From contig JAKTNV010000005.1 of NCBI GenBank assembly GCA_022747635.1, positions 52,155,513 through 52,219,512 of the forward strand: a DNA stretch of 64,000 nucleotides, written 5' to 3'. The stretch comes from Hetaerina americana (Eukaryota > Arthropoda > Insecta > Odonata > Calopterygidae). Of the stretch, positions 22,160 through 35,399 are shown piece after piece. Positions within the stretch are counted from its first letter, which is position 1, and every line of letters starts with the position of its first letter. The translations under genes were made by a program, and so were the position numbers. The notes beneath the pieces are model-generated. The model was not told the DNA's origin. It searched no databases and worked only from the letters and a program-made list of their open reading frames with translations.

Positions 22160-24235
22160 TTTTTTTTCTAGGTTTTACATACTATATTAGCACCAACAAG
22201 AAAATCAGTTTGATTGCAAACACGCATTAAAATACAACAGCATTGAAAATTTACGCCGGACATTTCAGGTAAGTTTTAGACGTCCTAGAATTTGAATGAA
22301 ATAATTGTTTGCCGAGAAATCCACATAATATAAACGGGAGTTTTCCCATTCCCCTTTGTTTTGGATTCTTTTTCATAGTACCAGTCAGATGATAGGAGGT
22401 GAGAGGTGAAGTGACAAAATCAGACGTTCCCTTGATATAACGCGAAAGCCCTGTCCTGACCTTTGGCTGGATCCCCTAATCTGGATCTCCTCCCTCGACC
22501 GGGTTTCGAGTGTGTGTGCTCGGTTCCTGGAAGGGAGAAGACCGCGGTCCGCGCCATTTCCGTTTCAATATCCTGGAGATAGCAACGAGGGGAGAGGGTG
22601 GTGGGAGGATGGATGTAGGGTGACCTCAAACGTAGACACCCTTCCTCCATTCCACACTCTCCCCCGAGACCCTGCTTCCTTTTACTACTACGCGGCTTAA
22701 CCCTTTAGCACCTCCCGCGCCAACGCCACAAAAGTCTCCTTATCCCAACACCCTCCTTCCGGCCTCATCCTCTCCTATATCCCGATCCCCTCTCCTCTCA
22801 AACCAGCGTTGGATATGTGTACTTCACCCTTGCCAATACCCCCGTGCACCCACCCTCTCGGCCGTTTGATGCTCCCTTGTCCGCCGCAGCACCCTTTGAT
22901 GCGTCCAGATTAGGAGAGAGGGAGGGATTGCTGGTACCAGGGGACGTGCCTGAGGGTCGTCGGCTGCGTGCCTCGCGGGCCGGTTGCTGCGGCGTGAAAG
23001 CTGCGGCCGGAACTGCTCTCCAACTGGAAGGAATCTGTGTTTTGGTGATGGGTGGGCATGGAGTCGGGAGACGGCGATTTCCAGACCCCATTCCATCTCT
23101 CACGTCTTCAATCCAATGGTATGTGCGTGTATACTCCTCTCTTTCTCATTCTTTCTCTCATTTCAAGTAGAATTCTAAGATGAGAAACCATTCGTCCAAA
23201 AACGTAAACTTTCTATGGAGGATGAAATAAAGCGTTATGGACAAGCAAAGTTCATCATTTATTTAACGACCGATTTTTTCCATACCCAATGATAGAACGG
23301 TCATGGACACAAATTAAATTAATGACGTGAAATTTGCAATGTGATTTCAAGCCATCAAAATTAAATTTAACGATGCTGAACGCGATCTTGTGGATTAAAA
23401 AAAAGTATTCAAGCCTCTCCCCTTTCGCTGCCTTACCCTTCTCCACACTATCCAGATTTTTCCGGAACATTGAATGGCTCCGAGCAGGGTGAACTTTGAG
23501 ATCCGGTGGTTTTTGTGATCCATAACGACTTTGATCTCAAAGTGGGATGATTTATTCCTCATTATCGGCGCTTTCCGTGATCATCCAGGTGCCGTCAGTA
23601 CTCTCTGATTTACCCTCCAGTGATAATTGATCTCGTTCCCGCATCCTCTCACCTTTGTGGTAATCATCATTGAGATGCTCGAATGCGTGTGGCTTGTCAG
23701 TCAAACACGTCCAAGTTTAGCAATTCAGGATGGCTTTCAAAGCATCGAGACTTCATAAAGGGGACCTTGTATTAGCGCGCTTCAACTATCATTAAATTTC
23801 CCGTTAGAATATTTCCTTTAATTTTCCTCTGCTTATCGGAAGGCTGACCCCTGTCGCCGGCCCACACAGACAAACTGACATATCCATGGCTCGCATAATT
23901 GGCTAAAGAGAGAATTTAATTGAGGAGTGAGTTCATTAATGAAATATAATGTAACAATCATCATTCCTAAACGTTCCTGGTGAATGATTTTAAGTAGCAA
24001 GTTGAATATTGTCTGCTAGATCAATGTAATTATGGCATCAGAAAGGAAAAAACACAAATCATAATTATTTGAGCCATTATTCCAATGAAAATTCCTTTGT
24101 TTCATTCTTCATTTATTTGATTTACTCATCTCATCCTTATACATAATAAAAACTGCTGTGTGATTTAGATAGGATATATTAAACGATTCTCAAAAATCTT
24201 TGAAATCAGCCGTTTTCTTATGCTTGAATATTGGC
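20901..24235. other. No gene seen; GC-rich island and TA tract
   Basis: 20901-21150 may be the rest of the Penelope-like element. A GC-rich island at about 22430-23130 has overlapping open frames on both strands with no recognisable domain (for example 22817-23170 +, 22798-23103 -). The remainder is AT-rich. Confidence 0.5.
22088..22157. repeat. (TA)n tract
   Basis: TA units with ACACACA interruptions to about 22115, then a pure run to 22157. Confidence 0.96.
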
Positions 24236-24239
24236 AGGC

Positions 24240-24670
24240 TAGAACAAGCTGCAAAGCTGCAAAAGCTGTGAAGAAAAGGTCAAAGAGAAATGTCATCTGT
24301 TTTTAGTAAGGCCTCATTTAAAATATGCTGCATGTATATGGGATGCTCACGAACTGTGATTAACTGCCGAATTGGATCTCATGCAGCGTAGAGGAGGTAG
24401 ATTTGTAAAACGTCGTTATGATAAACTTAGAAGCGTATCCAAAATATTAGAGCAGGTTGGCTGTGAATCCTATCGTAGTACGGTAGGAGAGATCATGCTG
24501 ATAAAATTAGAGAACTTAACTGTAGAACGCTTAAATTTAAGATGTCATTTTTCACACGGACGATAAGGGATCATAATAACATTTTTTCCACCGCGGTAAG
24601 GTCATGTTTGGGTATAATTATTCTAGTGTTTGTTCACCCCCTGCCACATGGCTTGCAAGATGCATATACC
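24240..24670 (+). mobile_element. CR1/L2-like LINE, C-terminal end, relic
   Basis: About 24307-24360 reads VRPHLKYAACIWDAHEL (the 'RPxLEYAxxxWDPH' block), then 24378-24420 MQRRGGRFVKRRY ('VQRRAARFV'), then SKILEQVGCES ('LGWESL'). All three are standard C-terminal blocks of CR1/L2-type ORF2 proteins. The frame shifts near 24540, after which FFTRTIRDHN ('RTIRDWN.LP') appears. At 24637-24670 is the CCCCCTGCCACATGGCTTGC block, a 3'-end motif shared with 32455, 48955 and 12845. Partial and dead. Confidence 0.82.
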
Positions 24671-24699
24671 GAACATAATAGAGCCAACCGATGCCTGCG

Positions 24700-25330
24700 G
24701 CCATCGTTTCTCCCACCTGTTCCCACCAAGTGTGGTATGTGATTCGATATTTGTGTGCAAAAGGATCATCGGCTAACCAAATTCATTGGAAGCAGTGCCA
24801 TATTTATAGGCATACAGTAATGAGTTTAGGAAAGATAAAAAAATGGCGTCAAGACTCCAGATATGATCGCAAAAATGTTCATGGTAAAGAGTGGAGTGTC
24901 AACCCCGGTATCCAGACCGATGAAATAGATCAAAAAGTGGGCCAGGAACTGAGATCTGATCGACTATTTTCGATTATTTCTTTGACAAATAAATTTCCTC
25001 TTGTTGGATGCATCACTATTTCCACAATTGCTGCGAAAAAACTAGAATATCACAAATTGTGTGTATGGTGGGTACCAAAAATACTTACCGACCAAAACAG
25101 AGCAAAGAAGGGTGATTGGAGGAGCATTTTAGGACCGCTATTACCAGTATGACCTTTCACTAATTGACTATTCCCTTTTTCTGCACTTAAAGAAATGCCC
25201 CGACAAACATCGTTTGGAAGACGATGAGGAACTCAAGGCCACCATTGTCAACAGGCTCAATTCCCAGTCAGCGAACTTTTATGCTAAGGGATTAAAATAA
25301 CCTGGCACAGCATTACGGGAAGCGCTTAGA
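24700..25330 (+). pseudogene. Mariner-family transposase relic, catalytic core deleted
   Basis: Frame 24691-25152 reads VIRYLCAKGSSANQIH (N-terminal helix-turn-helix), VMSLGKIKKWRQDSRYDRK ('SRQKVSEWCRQFKDGR'), LFSIISLTNKFP ('RFTISELSEEFP') and LEYHKLCVWWVPKILTDQ ('LGYHKLCARWVPKMLTD'), the usual order of a mariner DNA-binding domain. It then jumps directly to the C-terminal part at about 25190-25270 (LKKCPDKHRLEDDEELKATI, then NSQSANFYAKGLK). The catalytic D,D,D region that normally lies between is absent, so the relic cannot transpose. Terminal inverted repeats are not evident. It lies about 30 bp after the LINE tail. Confidence 0.85.
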
Positions 25331-28300
25331 AGTGAGCGGCGATTGAATAGAAAAGGTCTGTAGGAAACTAAAATCCGTGGATAAATACTTTTTCCAAAAA
25401 ATATATTCTTATGATTAAATGGACCTAACGTATAACAATAACCGTCGTATCATAGGTGCTTGAGTTAATACAAAATTACATTAGAAATAGCCGAAATCAC
25501 CATTAAAGACATGTTTTTTAATATTGATAGGAAGATAACACAAAAATCAGACTTAACTTTCCCCAGAAAGTGTATTTGCTCTTCTAACTAGTTTAACTAC
25601 GATTCGAGCCTTCAATAATTTAAGTTCATGGAATTGAGCAAGTCATGGATCATAAAACATCAATCTTGAAGATACAATGTACCAAAATGAGCGAAAAATT
25701 AGTAAATTTTTTGTGGAATGCAAAGTTAGCATATTCTGTTACTTTCCCAGCATCAGAACTTGAATTTCTCTAATCTCGGCTTCAACCAGGTGTATCTTTC
25801 ATGTAAGTTATCTTTTACTTTAAATAAGTTTTCTTAAGTTAAATAAGTTTCAATAAGTTTTCATATGTTAGTTTTCTTTAAATATTTTGGAACAGGCAAA
25901 AATCGAAGACAAGCCAAAACACACCCCAGCAAAACAGCTGTCAAAAATTTACCGAGCAATCAAAATGGCCGAATTTTTCGGCACAAGGGAGAGTCATAAA
26001 TACCATTCATAACGCCACAAAAATCTTTACGTAACCCGTGGAAATTCGTAATTCGCGATACTTTTTCGAAATAACTCGTATATATCAATCATATTTAAGG
26101 CTTAGGAGACTGGCTGTGAAGTAATAATGGATATTTTTTTTCTTTGGAAATGTTTATGATTCAGCCGGATCTGATCCACCTTCTTGAATCGTAGAAAAAA
26201 ACACTAGTGCTACATCTAAGTTTGATTTGCCAAACCAGTAATCATTGCTTTATAAATTAACCTATTCGAACAAAATATGCGTAATAAAATTGATAAATTT
26301 TTATGGGAATATCAATTAATTCCTCGGAAGAGTTTTATAACGAGGGGAATTTCACCTGATTGCGCGATAAATGCCCGAATACGACCCTCCCTTCCTGCAC
26401 ACATTTGCGAATACGAAAAAAAGAATGCAGACCATTCATATGTTCGGTGGCTTCATTTATCTGAGAGGAGATAAATAAAAATAATGAATGACCAGAGCCC
26501 GTTCTATATAAGTCCGGGAAATACATCACTATGCACCATCCACGTGGCAAAAATCGAGCCGTGTACTTTATTGAGCAAATGGAACGAATGCTGCCGCATC
26601 ATACGGGAGGGCTCTGCGAGGTGGACGGAAGGAGGAAGTTAGACCTGACAAAAGAGTTGGAATGAAAATAGTCGTGGGGTGCGGTGCAAATAACAAGCGA
26701 TGCGGAATTGGTTTTTCGGTTATTCCCGTTACACGGCAGGGGGCGGGGCACATGTAGAGTAGGAGGAGCATAGGGATGGTGTGTGTGTGAACATGGAGCA
26801 TTGTTCGCGAAAATAACGGAATGACAAAGCGATAAACAAATGGTTAAAAAAAAGTGAGCGAGAGAGAACGTGGGGGAGGGGGCACGGAGAGGTTTTTTAA
26901 CAATTGTCCGCGTAGGAGTGGGCGGTGGGGGGGGGGGAGGGAAGTGAAGGGCTTTTAGGGTTGACTCATCTCATTCAATTATTCCTTTTCGGCGCGGGGT
27001 ATGACATTTTAACAAGTTTACGGAGATTATACGGTCTCGTTATTGTCGTTTGAAAAATAAAAACGTGCGGTTTCCTCTTAATAATATGCATCCGCGCTTG
27101 AATTATTCATTTTCGCACTGGGGATGGTTTTCCTCTTGCTCTCTCCCCCAATTCGTCCCTCCTCCACCTTTGGTTGCCTGGAGAGGGACGGGGTGAAGCT
27201 CGGAGGGAACGGGGAGACGAGAGAAAGAGGGGGTTTGGATCGGTGGGTTGAAGGGGAGCGATGGACGAGGAGGGGAAAGAGCCGGACGCGGAGGAAGAGG
27301 GGGACTGAATGAAGAAAATCCTTGGCCCATGCATATATGACCATGGAATGCGAGGGTTGGGGATACCATACTTCATCAAAGGGCCGAAGGAGCGGAGGGG
27401 TCAGTGTCTCATTCAACCTCGCCCACCCCGCCGCTTAGAGATGCATGAGGGGGGAGATGCAGGAAGAAAAGGGCGAGTTGGGGAATTTTGGGACCGCCAG
27501 CAGGGGACGGAAAGGCGAAACGAAAGAAATCCGACGTTCGAAAGGAGAAGGATGCCCTCCTCTTCCCACTCCAAAGCGTACGAAGAGGGAAGAGAGGGAG
27601 ATAAAATAAAATGAATTATATAGCTGAGGGATTCTCGAAGAAAAAAAAAGAAGTTTTCTCTGAGGAGTGAGGCGGTAGAGCGGAACTGCGCTGTGAGAGA
27701 ATTTTTCACGGGATGGAGGTGACACGGGGTTGAAAGATTCAGATTTTTTTGCGTAGAAGGCTGAGGTATATATTTCACGGGTTGACTGAAGGTAGTGTTC
27801 AGAGGCGGCTCGACACTTTTTGGGGAATTTCTATGGAGTCCTGCGGCCTATTAGGTTGCCAGTCTGATGGATGCTTTTGATCACGACCGATGACATCCTT
27901 TCTGTGAGAAAACGGCAGAGGTTCATTGGTCCGTTTTTGCATGCTTGAGTTGTTGCGTCGTAAAAGTTATAGATATGTTCATCTATATGGAAGCCAATCG
28001 ACGTTTGGTGTAGTCAAGTCTGCAAGTATCTGTGGAAAGTTGAAGGGATTGGATCGCGTAAGTTTTTACTGTCACTTAGTAGATTTTTTTGAGAAAAGGA
28101 GTCTTTAACTGCATTGGATTTCCCATAATTTGTCTCTAATTATTATCAATAGTCCGCACCGCAGAATGAGGGCTGCGGCTGCGGCCAATTGAACGAACAT
28201 CACATGACTCATTTGTCTGAAATTTTGATCACATTTGAATTTCGAACGCTAAATCTTGTTCCCTTTAACGATTCTAAACCCAAGATTTCAATGGCATGAG

Positions 28301-30065
28301 ATGAATTGCATTCACTATGACATGGTTTATCAATATGTTTCTGAGCGGCGATCTCTCTTCATTTATAATTTAAATAAAAATAACCTATCTTCACCGATGG
28401 TTTTGAACTTGTTTGCATTTAAATTCATCACTATATCATAGCGGTTGGTATAATGCGAGCTTCAACCACAGTTGTTTATTGTTACTATTATACTCGAATA
28501 ATCAAATAATTACCAAATCTTTTTATATTTTTTTGGAACATAGGTATTTGTTAATTGAGCATTGTTTTTAAAACACTTATCAATCCCGTACTTTCATAGG
28601 AATTTTTTTCAAAACTGTTCTCATAAAAATTTCAATAGTTTCGAAAATACCAAGAAATACACGGTAAAGGTTCACAAAAAATGGTTAATAAAAATTTTAG
28701 GGACTATAATTGGGAGAGAGGAGTACTCGTATTCCTGTCAATGGCAGGATTTCTGCTCTTGTTCCCATCAGTTGATCCCCATCTACAAGCGTGATAATTT
28801 TAATTTTCGGACTTTGAAAGATTGATCCACATGGACGTTATATGATCGACTGAATGAGCCTTATGCAGCAGAATGAGTCCTCACTGACAGAAGGGTGATT
28901 TCCTTTGCACTAATTATTTGACCAAATTAACTGAACGACGCACTATTGCAGAGTGCCATTGGAAAATGACAAAATATCGGCATTTTTGCCACGCTTTTAA
29001 TTCGTTCCGTTTCGTTTGGTCGAGTTGAACGGCGTTGGGGGGCCTATTTCAGGAGGGGAACACAAATTTGAACGCCACCATTAACGCCAGTAACCACCCA
29101 CTTGGACACTGAAATTTTGTAACTGACTTTCCATCAACCGAGTCCAAAATAATCGCATTTCTGGGAAGTAACTCGTCATGACCAAAATTTACATAACATA
29201 CACTCACCAGCAGTTTCATAAATGAGTAGTCCGTGACCAAACGTGAGGTCTAATGGCATAAAATGATTTTGCACCAGTGAGGAGTTTATTACATAACACA
29301 TTTCCACAGGAGCAACTGCATTATGGTGTAATAATACGCTGGAAGTTTTCTTCGTATTACTGGAAACCCCAATCAGGAGAATGAATGACTAAAAACTTTC
29401 AATATTTGTGCAAATAAACCTAGCTAACTCCATTGTACGGCTATTTCAAAAAGTTCAAAACCATTTTCCCATGTTCGGTATATTTAACGAGGGCCAAGGT
29501 CCTCCTTCTGATTGCACTAAGGTTACAAACGTTTTACGATTATTATTTTGAGTTCCTTTGAAAAATTCTACAGAAGAGTGTCTTGGAAATACCTAAGCCT
29601 CTACAAAAAAGGTCTTCTTTCATCATCCTTTTATCTCTCCAGGTTATTCTCAAAGTAAGAGGAGCGTAACGTCTACTTTTCGTTAGATTATGACAGGACA
29701 TCACTATGTACATGTATAATATAACCAGAAAAATACTTGATATTCATTAAGCGTTTCCAAAAACACAATTAGGGTATGTAAATACCATGAGGTTGAAAGC
29801 CGCCCAATGTGCCTACAGAAAAGATTTTGAGCAGGAGTGTTAGGAAGTAATTGAAGGGATAGGCGGTTTATCCGCACATACTGCTTAGGTACGAGTGGCG
29901 GGTACGGTTTAGGGTGCAAGGCAGGGTTATAAAGAGGAAGTAGACAGGAGCGTCCACTATCAACCGAGCTTCATAGGGTATGCATAGACGGATTAATTAA
30001 GGGGACCATGGAAGATGTAATGTGATGATAGAAATATAATTGAGGGGGGAATCAAACTGTAGTCT
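25331..30065. other. No gene seen; GC/purine-rich island
   Basis: About 26530-27600 is GC-rich with G-runs (about 26927-26940) and polypurine stretches. Overlapping open frames on both strands there (27078-27416 -, 27309-27614 +, 27413-27778 -) are low complexity and motif-free. 27800-30065 is AT-rich. Short frames such as 28562-28825 (+) show no recognised domain. Confidence 0.55.
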
Positions 30066-30069
30066 ACCA

Positions 30070-30885
30070 GTAAACCTAAGGGTTTCATGCGTTTATGAGC
30101 GCCTGAGTAAGTTTTGGTACGATGAGATGATAAAAAATGCACTCAAAGTAAAGGCTACGCATTTTTCAAAAAAGTTGAAGTTGATTTAAATATTAAAATA
30201 AAATGCTGCAAATTGGAGCAGGTGGAACAGTTGGCCTACATCAGAAGTATTTCGGACAAATTTGGTTAAAGTAGTCGGCGCCAAATAACAATAATTACGC
30301 TAGGCAAAGAATTTTTAAAAGGAAAAGGTAATTTAGCAGAGGCACGTTGAGTAAGGATGATAAGAAAAGATACTCTAAAGCTTTGATGCAGAGTGTGGTT
30401 GTTTATGGTGCAGAAATATGACCGTTTGTGCCTGAGGATAAGCGTGAACTGGTGGATTTCGAAACGTGAATAGACGTGGAAATGGAGATGGACGGAAGAC
30501 GGAAAATGGTCAGAAATGAAAGCAAACGTAGAATAACTTGGCACTTTAGTGAAGGATATGGGGCTATATGGATGAATCCAAAGATTCCAAAGGAAAGATG
30601 AATGTAGAGTTTAGTGTTTGGTAATGGTACTTAAGTTGGAGATTGCAAAAGAGGGGAGAACTTGAGTCAAGTGAGGGTGGGGTAAGAATAGGCATTTGGG
30701 ATTCAATGACGGAAGGAAGGGAACATTTGGAATCGAAGAAGGGTTTATTGTAGTGTGCAATGTCAAGTTGAGTTTCATTAGGAGAGGCATTATAGTAATC
30801 GTTGCATAGTTATGCAGTATATTTCAATCTAAAATCTACCTTAAACGATTGAATACCAATAATAATAACAACATATCCTCTGCAC
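30070..30885 (+). mobile_element. RTE-like LINE, C-terminal part and 3' UTR, old copy
   Basis: 30190-30290 aligns with 10065-10165 of the younger copy: 'gagcaggtggaacagttggcctac' against 'gagctggtagaacagtttacgta', then 'aaagtagtcgg'. 30295-30470 follows with 'acgctaggcaaagaa', 'gcacgttgagtaaggat' and 'gtgtggttgtttatggtgcagaaa'. The 3' end at 30829-30868 (ATCTACCTTAAACGATTGA, then AATAATAATAAC) matches the conserved tail. Many stops are present. Confidence 0.82.
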
Positions 30886-32450
30886 CTCCATGTGGGCATT
30901 CTCTACTGACTATTACTACTAGGAAATAAATATGGCTACGCATAGATTAACGTCGTATGTTGCATTTCGGTTATTTACAAAATTAATATTTTTAAAAATT
31001 ATTTTTCAATCGAAATGCGTTTTATTAATTTTATGTGTACCCTAGGATTTGTCGTTTACCAATCCATAAAATTGTCCAATGAAAATCAGCAAACATTTAG
31101 ATACATACGTTATAAATTAAAAATTTATGTTGATGTATATTAACTACCAAGTTTAATAATTTTAATTGGGAGGACATATTTAACAATTAAAATTTTCTTC
31201 TAAGGCATCTTTATGGCCGAGGAAAATCCAGCCTTTCTTATGTTTAGACTCCAACGTACACTGCCACGAGTAAAAATATAAAATAAATGTCGTTCTCCAT
31301 CAAGTTATATAATTACATTGCTTTTCATTGCACAAAATTCTGCTTCAGCTGACCATTCACGCTGTTTACTTAATATGGTTATGGTCACTCGTACTACGTA
31401 TGTTTAATTTTAGTGTCTAGATTTCCCGATGGACATATGTTATCCGCGCTCTATGGCAGTGTGTTGGCCTGTATTATAAAACATTACAGGTGATCATTGG
31501 ATTCGTTTTTTTTCAAATACTTAAGAATGCGCGATTAATATCAGAATCCCAGTTAATGTTTATGTAAACTAGCTCTGGTGCATACTGCTCCCACCACACT
31601 TTTTAAACTCCTCCAAATGAGGGACATACGAGTATTTACATTGCTAAAATGTTATTTAATTTTGATGTTGAGATTGAACTGCAAACAAATATTTCACTGT
31701 GTGAGTCTAAAATCTGTCAACCCTCCAGGACTTCGAATGTCTAGATTTGTACGAAGGCAGATAGTTATTATCATATTTTAGGTAAATAATTCAAAATTAT
31801 GCATAAAAATTACAACGGCTGTGGCAAATCACTAGAAAATATAGCGCCATAATTCAAAACAAAGCGTCATTTGTTCCCATTCTGATGAAAATATTTACAT
31901 TTTGACTCTTATCACTGTATCATATACTATTATTCTTCGGATCTAATACGTTTATAGAGATACTGGTGACGGCTTTCGACCTTCGAATAATGAAAATTAG
32001 ATTCCTGAATTAAGAGTTATTTTACAAATATTGGTGGTGGTAATTTATTTTTTTGGAAATACTTGTGCTGGATGTGAAATATTTATTACAACCTCAATTC
32101 GTATAATGTCCCCATATTATTTCTAAATCATGGAAGACAGAAGATTCATTGTATTCACTCCATTTCGCATGTCATAATATTTTATTTCGTAATGAGCGTG
32201 TTCATGATTTGTTGGATATGTCCTGCCTCCGAAAAAACTGTGTTAATTATATAATTTATTGTAGAAAGTGGGCTGTACCTGTAGATTTACACGATCGGTG
32301 ATATGTCTTGGGAGAATAACACAGCAAAAAAATCTTTTCACTAATGAGAAATGATGGATTTTTTTATGAATGAGACGACAAAACTAATTACGAACACGAC
32401 TGTGTCTGACCACCAAAACTTGACCTAACGACGGCCCCGTCAAGTCCCGT
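30886..32450. other. No gene seen
   Basis: AT-rich with no recognisable coding, RNA or repeat signal. Confidence 0.55.
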
Positions 32451-32454
32451 GTCA

Positions 32455-32690
32455 GCTAAGCTTATCTACATCTACATAATACCTCACAAGCCGCCGCAAG
32501 GGCGTGTGGCGGGGGGTGTTAGGTCACCAACCGTAAAAAAGAACGATACCACATGCAAAACAACAATATGGAAAATTACACCCACAGCAGCGCACACACT
32601 CATGCAAAAATCCCTTCATCCAACACTCATGCGAACACATATTCCATAAACCAAGAGCGAAACTCTTAGGTCGGGAGAGCGTAATGTTGT
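32455..32690 (-). mobile_element. LINE 3' end (CR1/L2-like), relic
   Basis: The block CTACATCTACATAATACCTC at 32466-32485 followed by GCCGCCGCAAGGGCGTGTGG is the reverse complement of the 3' end seen at 24640 and 48955. The sense strand is therefore minus, and the element's coding side lies towards higher coordinates, where no open frame remains. Confidence 0.6.
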
Positions 32691-33429
32691 TTTAAGCAGA
32701 CCAATCCATGGTGTCGGTCTTTCTGTTGGAGTGGATGGGAGGAAAGGGAGAGCGGGCGGACAGATTGAGAGAGGGAGAGATTATGAGAGATAAGAGGAGA
32801 TTAACTGCATTGGGTAGGAAGCACAAAAAAGCCACGTTTCCGAGAAGAGAAAATGGGGCCCGCAAATTTCCTAAAACTGGGACTATTATTACTCTTCCAT
32901 TTACCTTCGTGCCTCTACCAGAAGTCTCTCATCAAAAAAACTCAGTTACTTCGCTTCCTGTGCCTCAGCTGGACTCTCTCGCTCGATTCATTTTATGACA
33001 CAGATGAGGGTGCCTTCGTTCATTACACAATTCGATTCAAAATGCCTTCCGTAATAAATAATTCCAGTCAAATGGTCGTCCTACTCTTAAAGACTAGCCT
33101 TTGGAGATATTTTTAAAATACTAAGATCGTTTGATAGGACATATATTTGTAAAAGAAGGAAGGAGGTGGAGCAGAACAGAAGTTGTTTTAGACCTGGAAA
33201 TTTTTGTTCATTTTTCACAAGGGAAGAGATTTGAATTCACCGTCCTAAATTTATAACTCCATTTCTTTTCCCAGTGAAAACCACCATTTCGTTTTGAAGG
33301 TATATAAATATTACGAAGGTTCGTGAAAGTTATGTGCCTGTCAGCCATATTTATCCCTTCTTAACCATAATGAATAGTTTATTTTGGAATGCTTATTTAT
33401 TGGTAACATGTAGTATCTGGCGTTCAGTG
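32691..33429. other. No gene seen
   Basis: Short frames (32708-32998 and 32853-33116, +) overlap each other and have no recognised motif. Confidence 0.5.
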
Positions 33430-33800
33430 CGCCATTAGGTAGGAGCACCGCACCCGCAATATAGAGAAAAGGTCTTATGCAGATAGTGATCTTCTATCCT
33501 ATTAAGTTTTATCCCTTTATTTACGTCATGGCAAATTTTGTTTAAAAACTTAAATTGAGCGAAATGAAATTTATGCTGTTTGGCAAATCGAAAGGATGCC
33601 TGGAATCGAATTCTTTGCAAACCTAGTGATTGTGACAGTCTGGTCAATTTTATCTCGTCTATTATCCCCTTTTGCAGTGTCACCGGGGATATTAAACAAT
33701 GGTTTCGAACGAGAACAGTTTGATTATTAAGTAAACTGGGACCCTTCGCAAGTACATAATCTGAGTCATCTGCGTAAATGATTTCACTATAAAAGCAAAA
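33430..33800 (-). pseudogene. Possible LINE reverse-transcriptase fragment
   Basis: On the minus strand about 33785-33735 reads IIYADDSDYVLAKGPSLLNN, with a YADD box like the RT active site, in the same frame as the open stretch down to 33435 (EIKLTRLSQSLGLQRIRFQA and onward). No other RT motif is visible and the part after YADD does not match a family I can name, so it may be a chance resemblance or an internally deleted copy. Confidence 0.35.
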
Positions 33801-35395
33801 GGTTTATTATATGACATATGCTTCAATTAAAAATCAGATTAATCCTGAAATTTATTTGTTCAGAACTCAAACATTATTCGAAGCGTGAAATTTTCAGAGC
33901 GATCAGTAAATATCTCAGATTTCCCTGGCTACGTAAATTTGAGAAGGCAGCAGAAATCAACCCAGTTTCTAAAATAGTACGCGTGATTGCACGAAAGGTG
34001 AGTCTAAAAAGGATGACCTGGAAACTTCTTGGGTATTAGGTAGGGCACCTGAACATCGCCCATCCGGTGGAGACGTGAAAAAAGGAAATGAGAAAGGAAT
34101 AGAAAAAGGGAGCCGACAACTGGCCCTGCCTTCGGGGGTAAAGGTTAAGGGAGGTAGTGTGGCTACGAAGAATGTAAGGGGAGAAATTGGGGATTATTTC
34201 AAGGGAAAACGATGGAGAGAATGGAAGGCTAGTGTATGCTAACTGGGCGGAAATCAACGGTCGATGATTGATAAGGGCTAATACCCAGGAGCGAATGAGG
34301 AGGAAGCCCATGAGGGAGATGATTTGGAGGAAGGGAGCCGGGGGTGAGGAGGATGGGTGTTGGGCCTGCAGGAAGGGATTGAGGAAAGGAAGGGGAGTAG
34401 TCTGAGGGGGGAATTGAGTGGGAATAGCTCTTCCCTTCCCGGGAGGAAGGAAGGGAAGACGACTGATGGCGCCTTAGCATGGAACGTTTTTCGGTGGGAT
34501 TTATTAATTCATGCTCGGAATAGTACACAGCGTTTCGGAGCCATCAGGCGCTCACCATTGGGGCCAAAACTTTCATTCACGTCTAAGCGATTCGCCACGC
34601 GAGGCTAATGGTTGAGGTATTTCCTTCCAACGAGTCAAATGTAGATAGCGCTGGCCAAATTTAAATGCTAATTTCGGCCGGGATTTAGTCTTATCTACGA
34701 TTCTATTCAAGGAGGCATGAAATTGGATCCTTATCAAGAAAAAGGTAAGAAAGGCAAACGATATTCTATGACAATGATATTTTTTTCGGATATACTTGGA
34801 TTAAAACATATCTTGTTTGTTTACGATGCAGAGTGGATTTTATCCTGTGTGTATGAAAGTTAAAAATCTATAGTTTAATATTTTGAGCTGAACATGATTA
34901 ATTTTCAAAACGTTGAAAATAAACTTTAAATACATATGGAGCTCTTACTCAACAGATATTTTGCAATTTTGAAATAATTTGGCTGTAAAATAAAGAAAGA
35001 GCACAAAGAGCTGAGCGTAAAAAACAAAAAAAGAAAGTTAAAAGCATAAATTAACTAAAATCGCAAAGGATGTACTGATGTTTTTTAGAACATAGTTCAA
35101 AATTTGAAAAGACGCAGGAAAGATCAGAACGATTGTAAAAAAAGTTAGGAATCAGGTAGTAAAAGATTTTAGTTATCAATTCGGTAATTTTTATTAATAG
35201 AGGTCTTAAATGAGATTAGTAGTAAGAAAATTTCATGCAATAATAAATAATGACTAAGAATGTAAAGAATAATACGGATAAATTTGGTTGAAGATGGATT
35301 AAGGCAAAGAGTTTCTGAAGGCATTGAATAAAAAGATAGAGGCTACAGGATCACTTACCAGCTGAATCAAACTTTCCGCCGCATAGAATTTATCA
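33801..35395. other. No gene seen; purine-rich GC island
   Basis: 34040-34600 is GC-richer and strongly purine-biased on the plus strand (GGAAGGGAGG-type repeats). Frames open there on the minus strand are low complexity. The rest is AT-rich. Confidence 0.55.
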
Positions 35396-35399
35396 GACA

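Noticed and set aside
22798..23170. Host exon candidates in the GC-rich island
   Set aside because: Frames are open on both strands with no recognisable domain, and no convincing splice or codon-use pattern separates one from its shadows.
24372..24566. Independent small gene
   Set aside because: The frame encodes the QRRxxRFV block of a CR1/L2-like ORF2 and is part of the LINE relic.
27078..27778. Several overlapping open frames on both strands
   Set aside because: Same explanation: GC/purine-rich island with low-complexity products in all frames.
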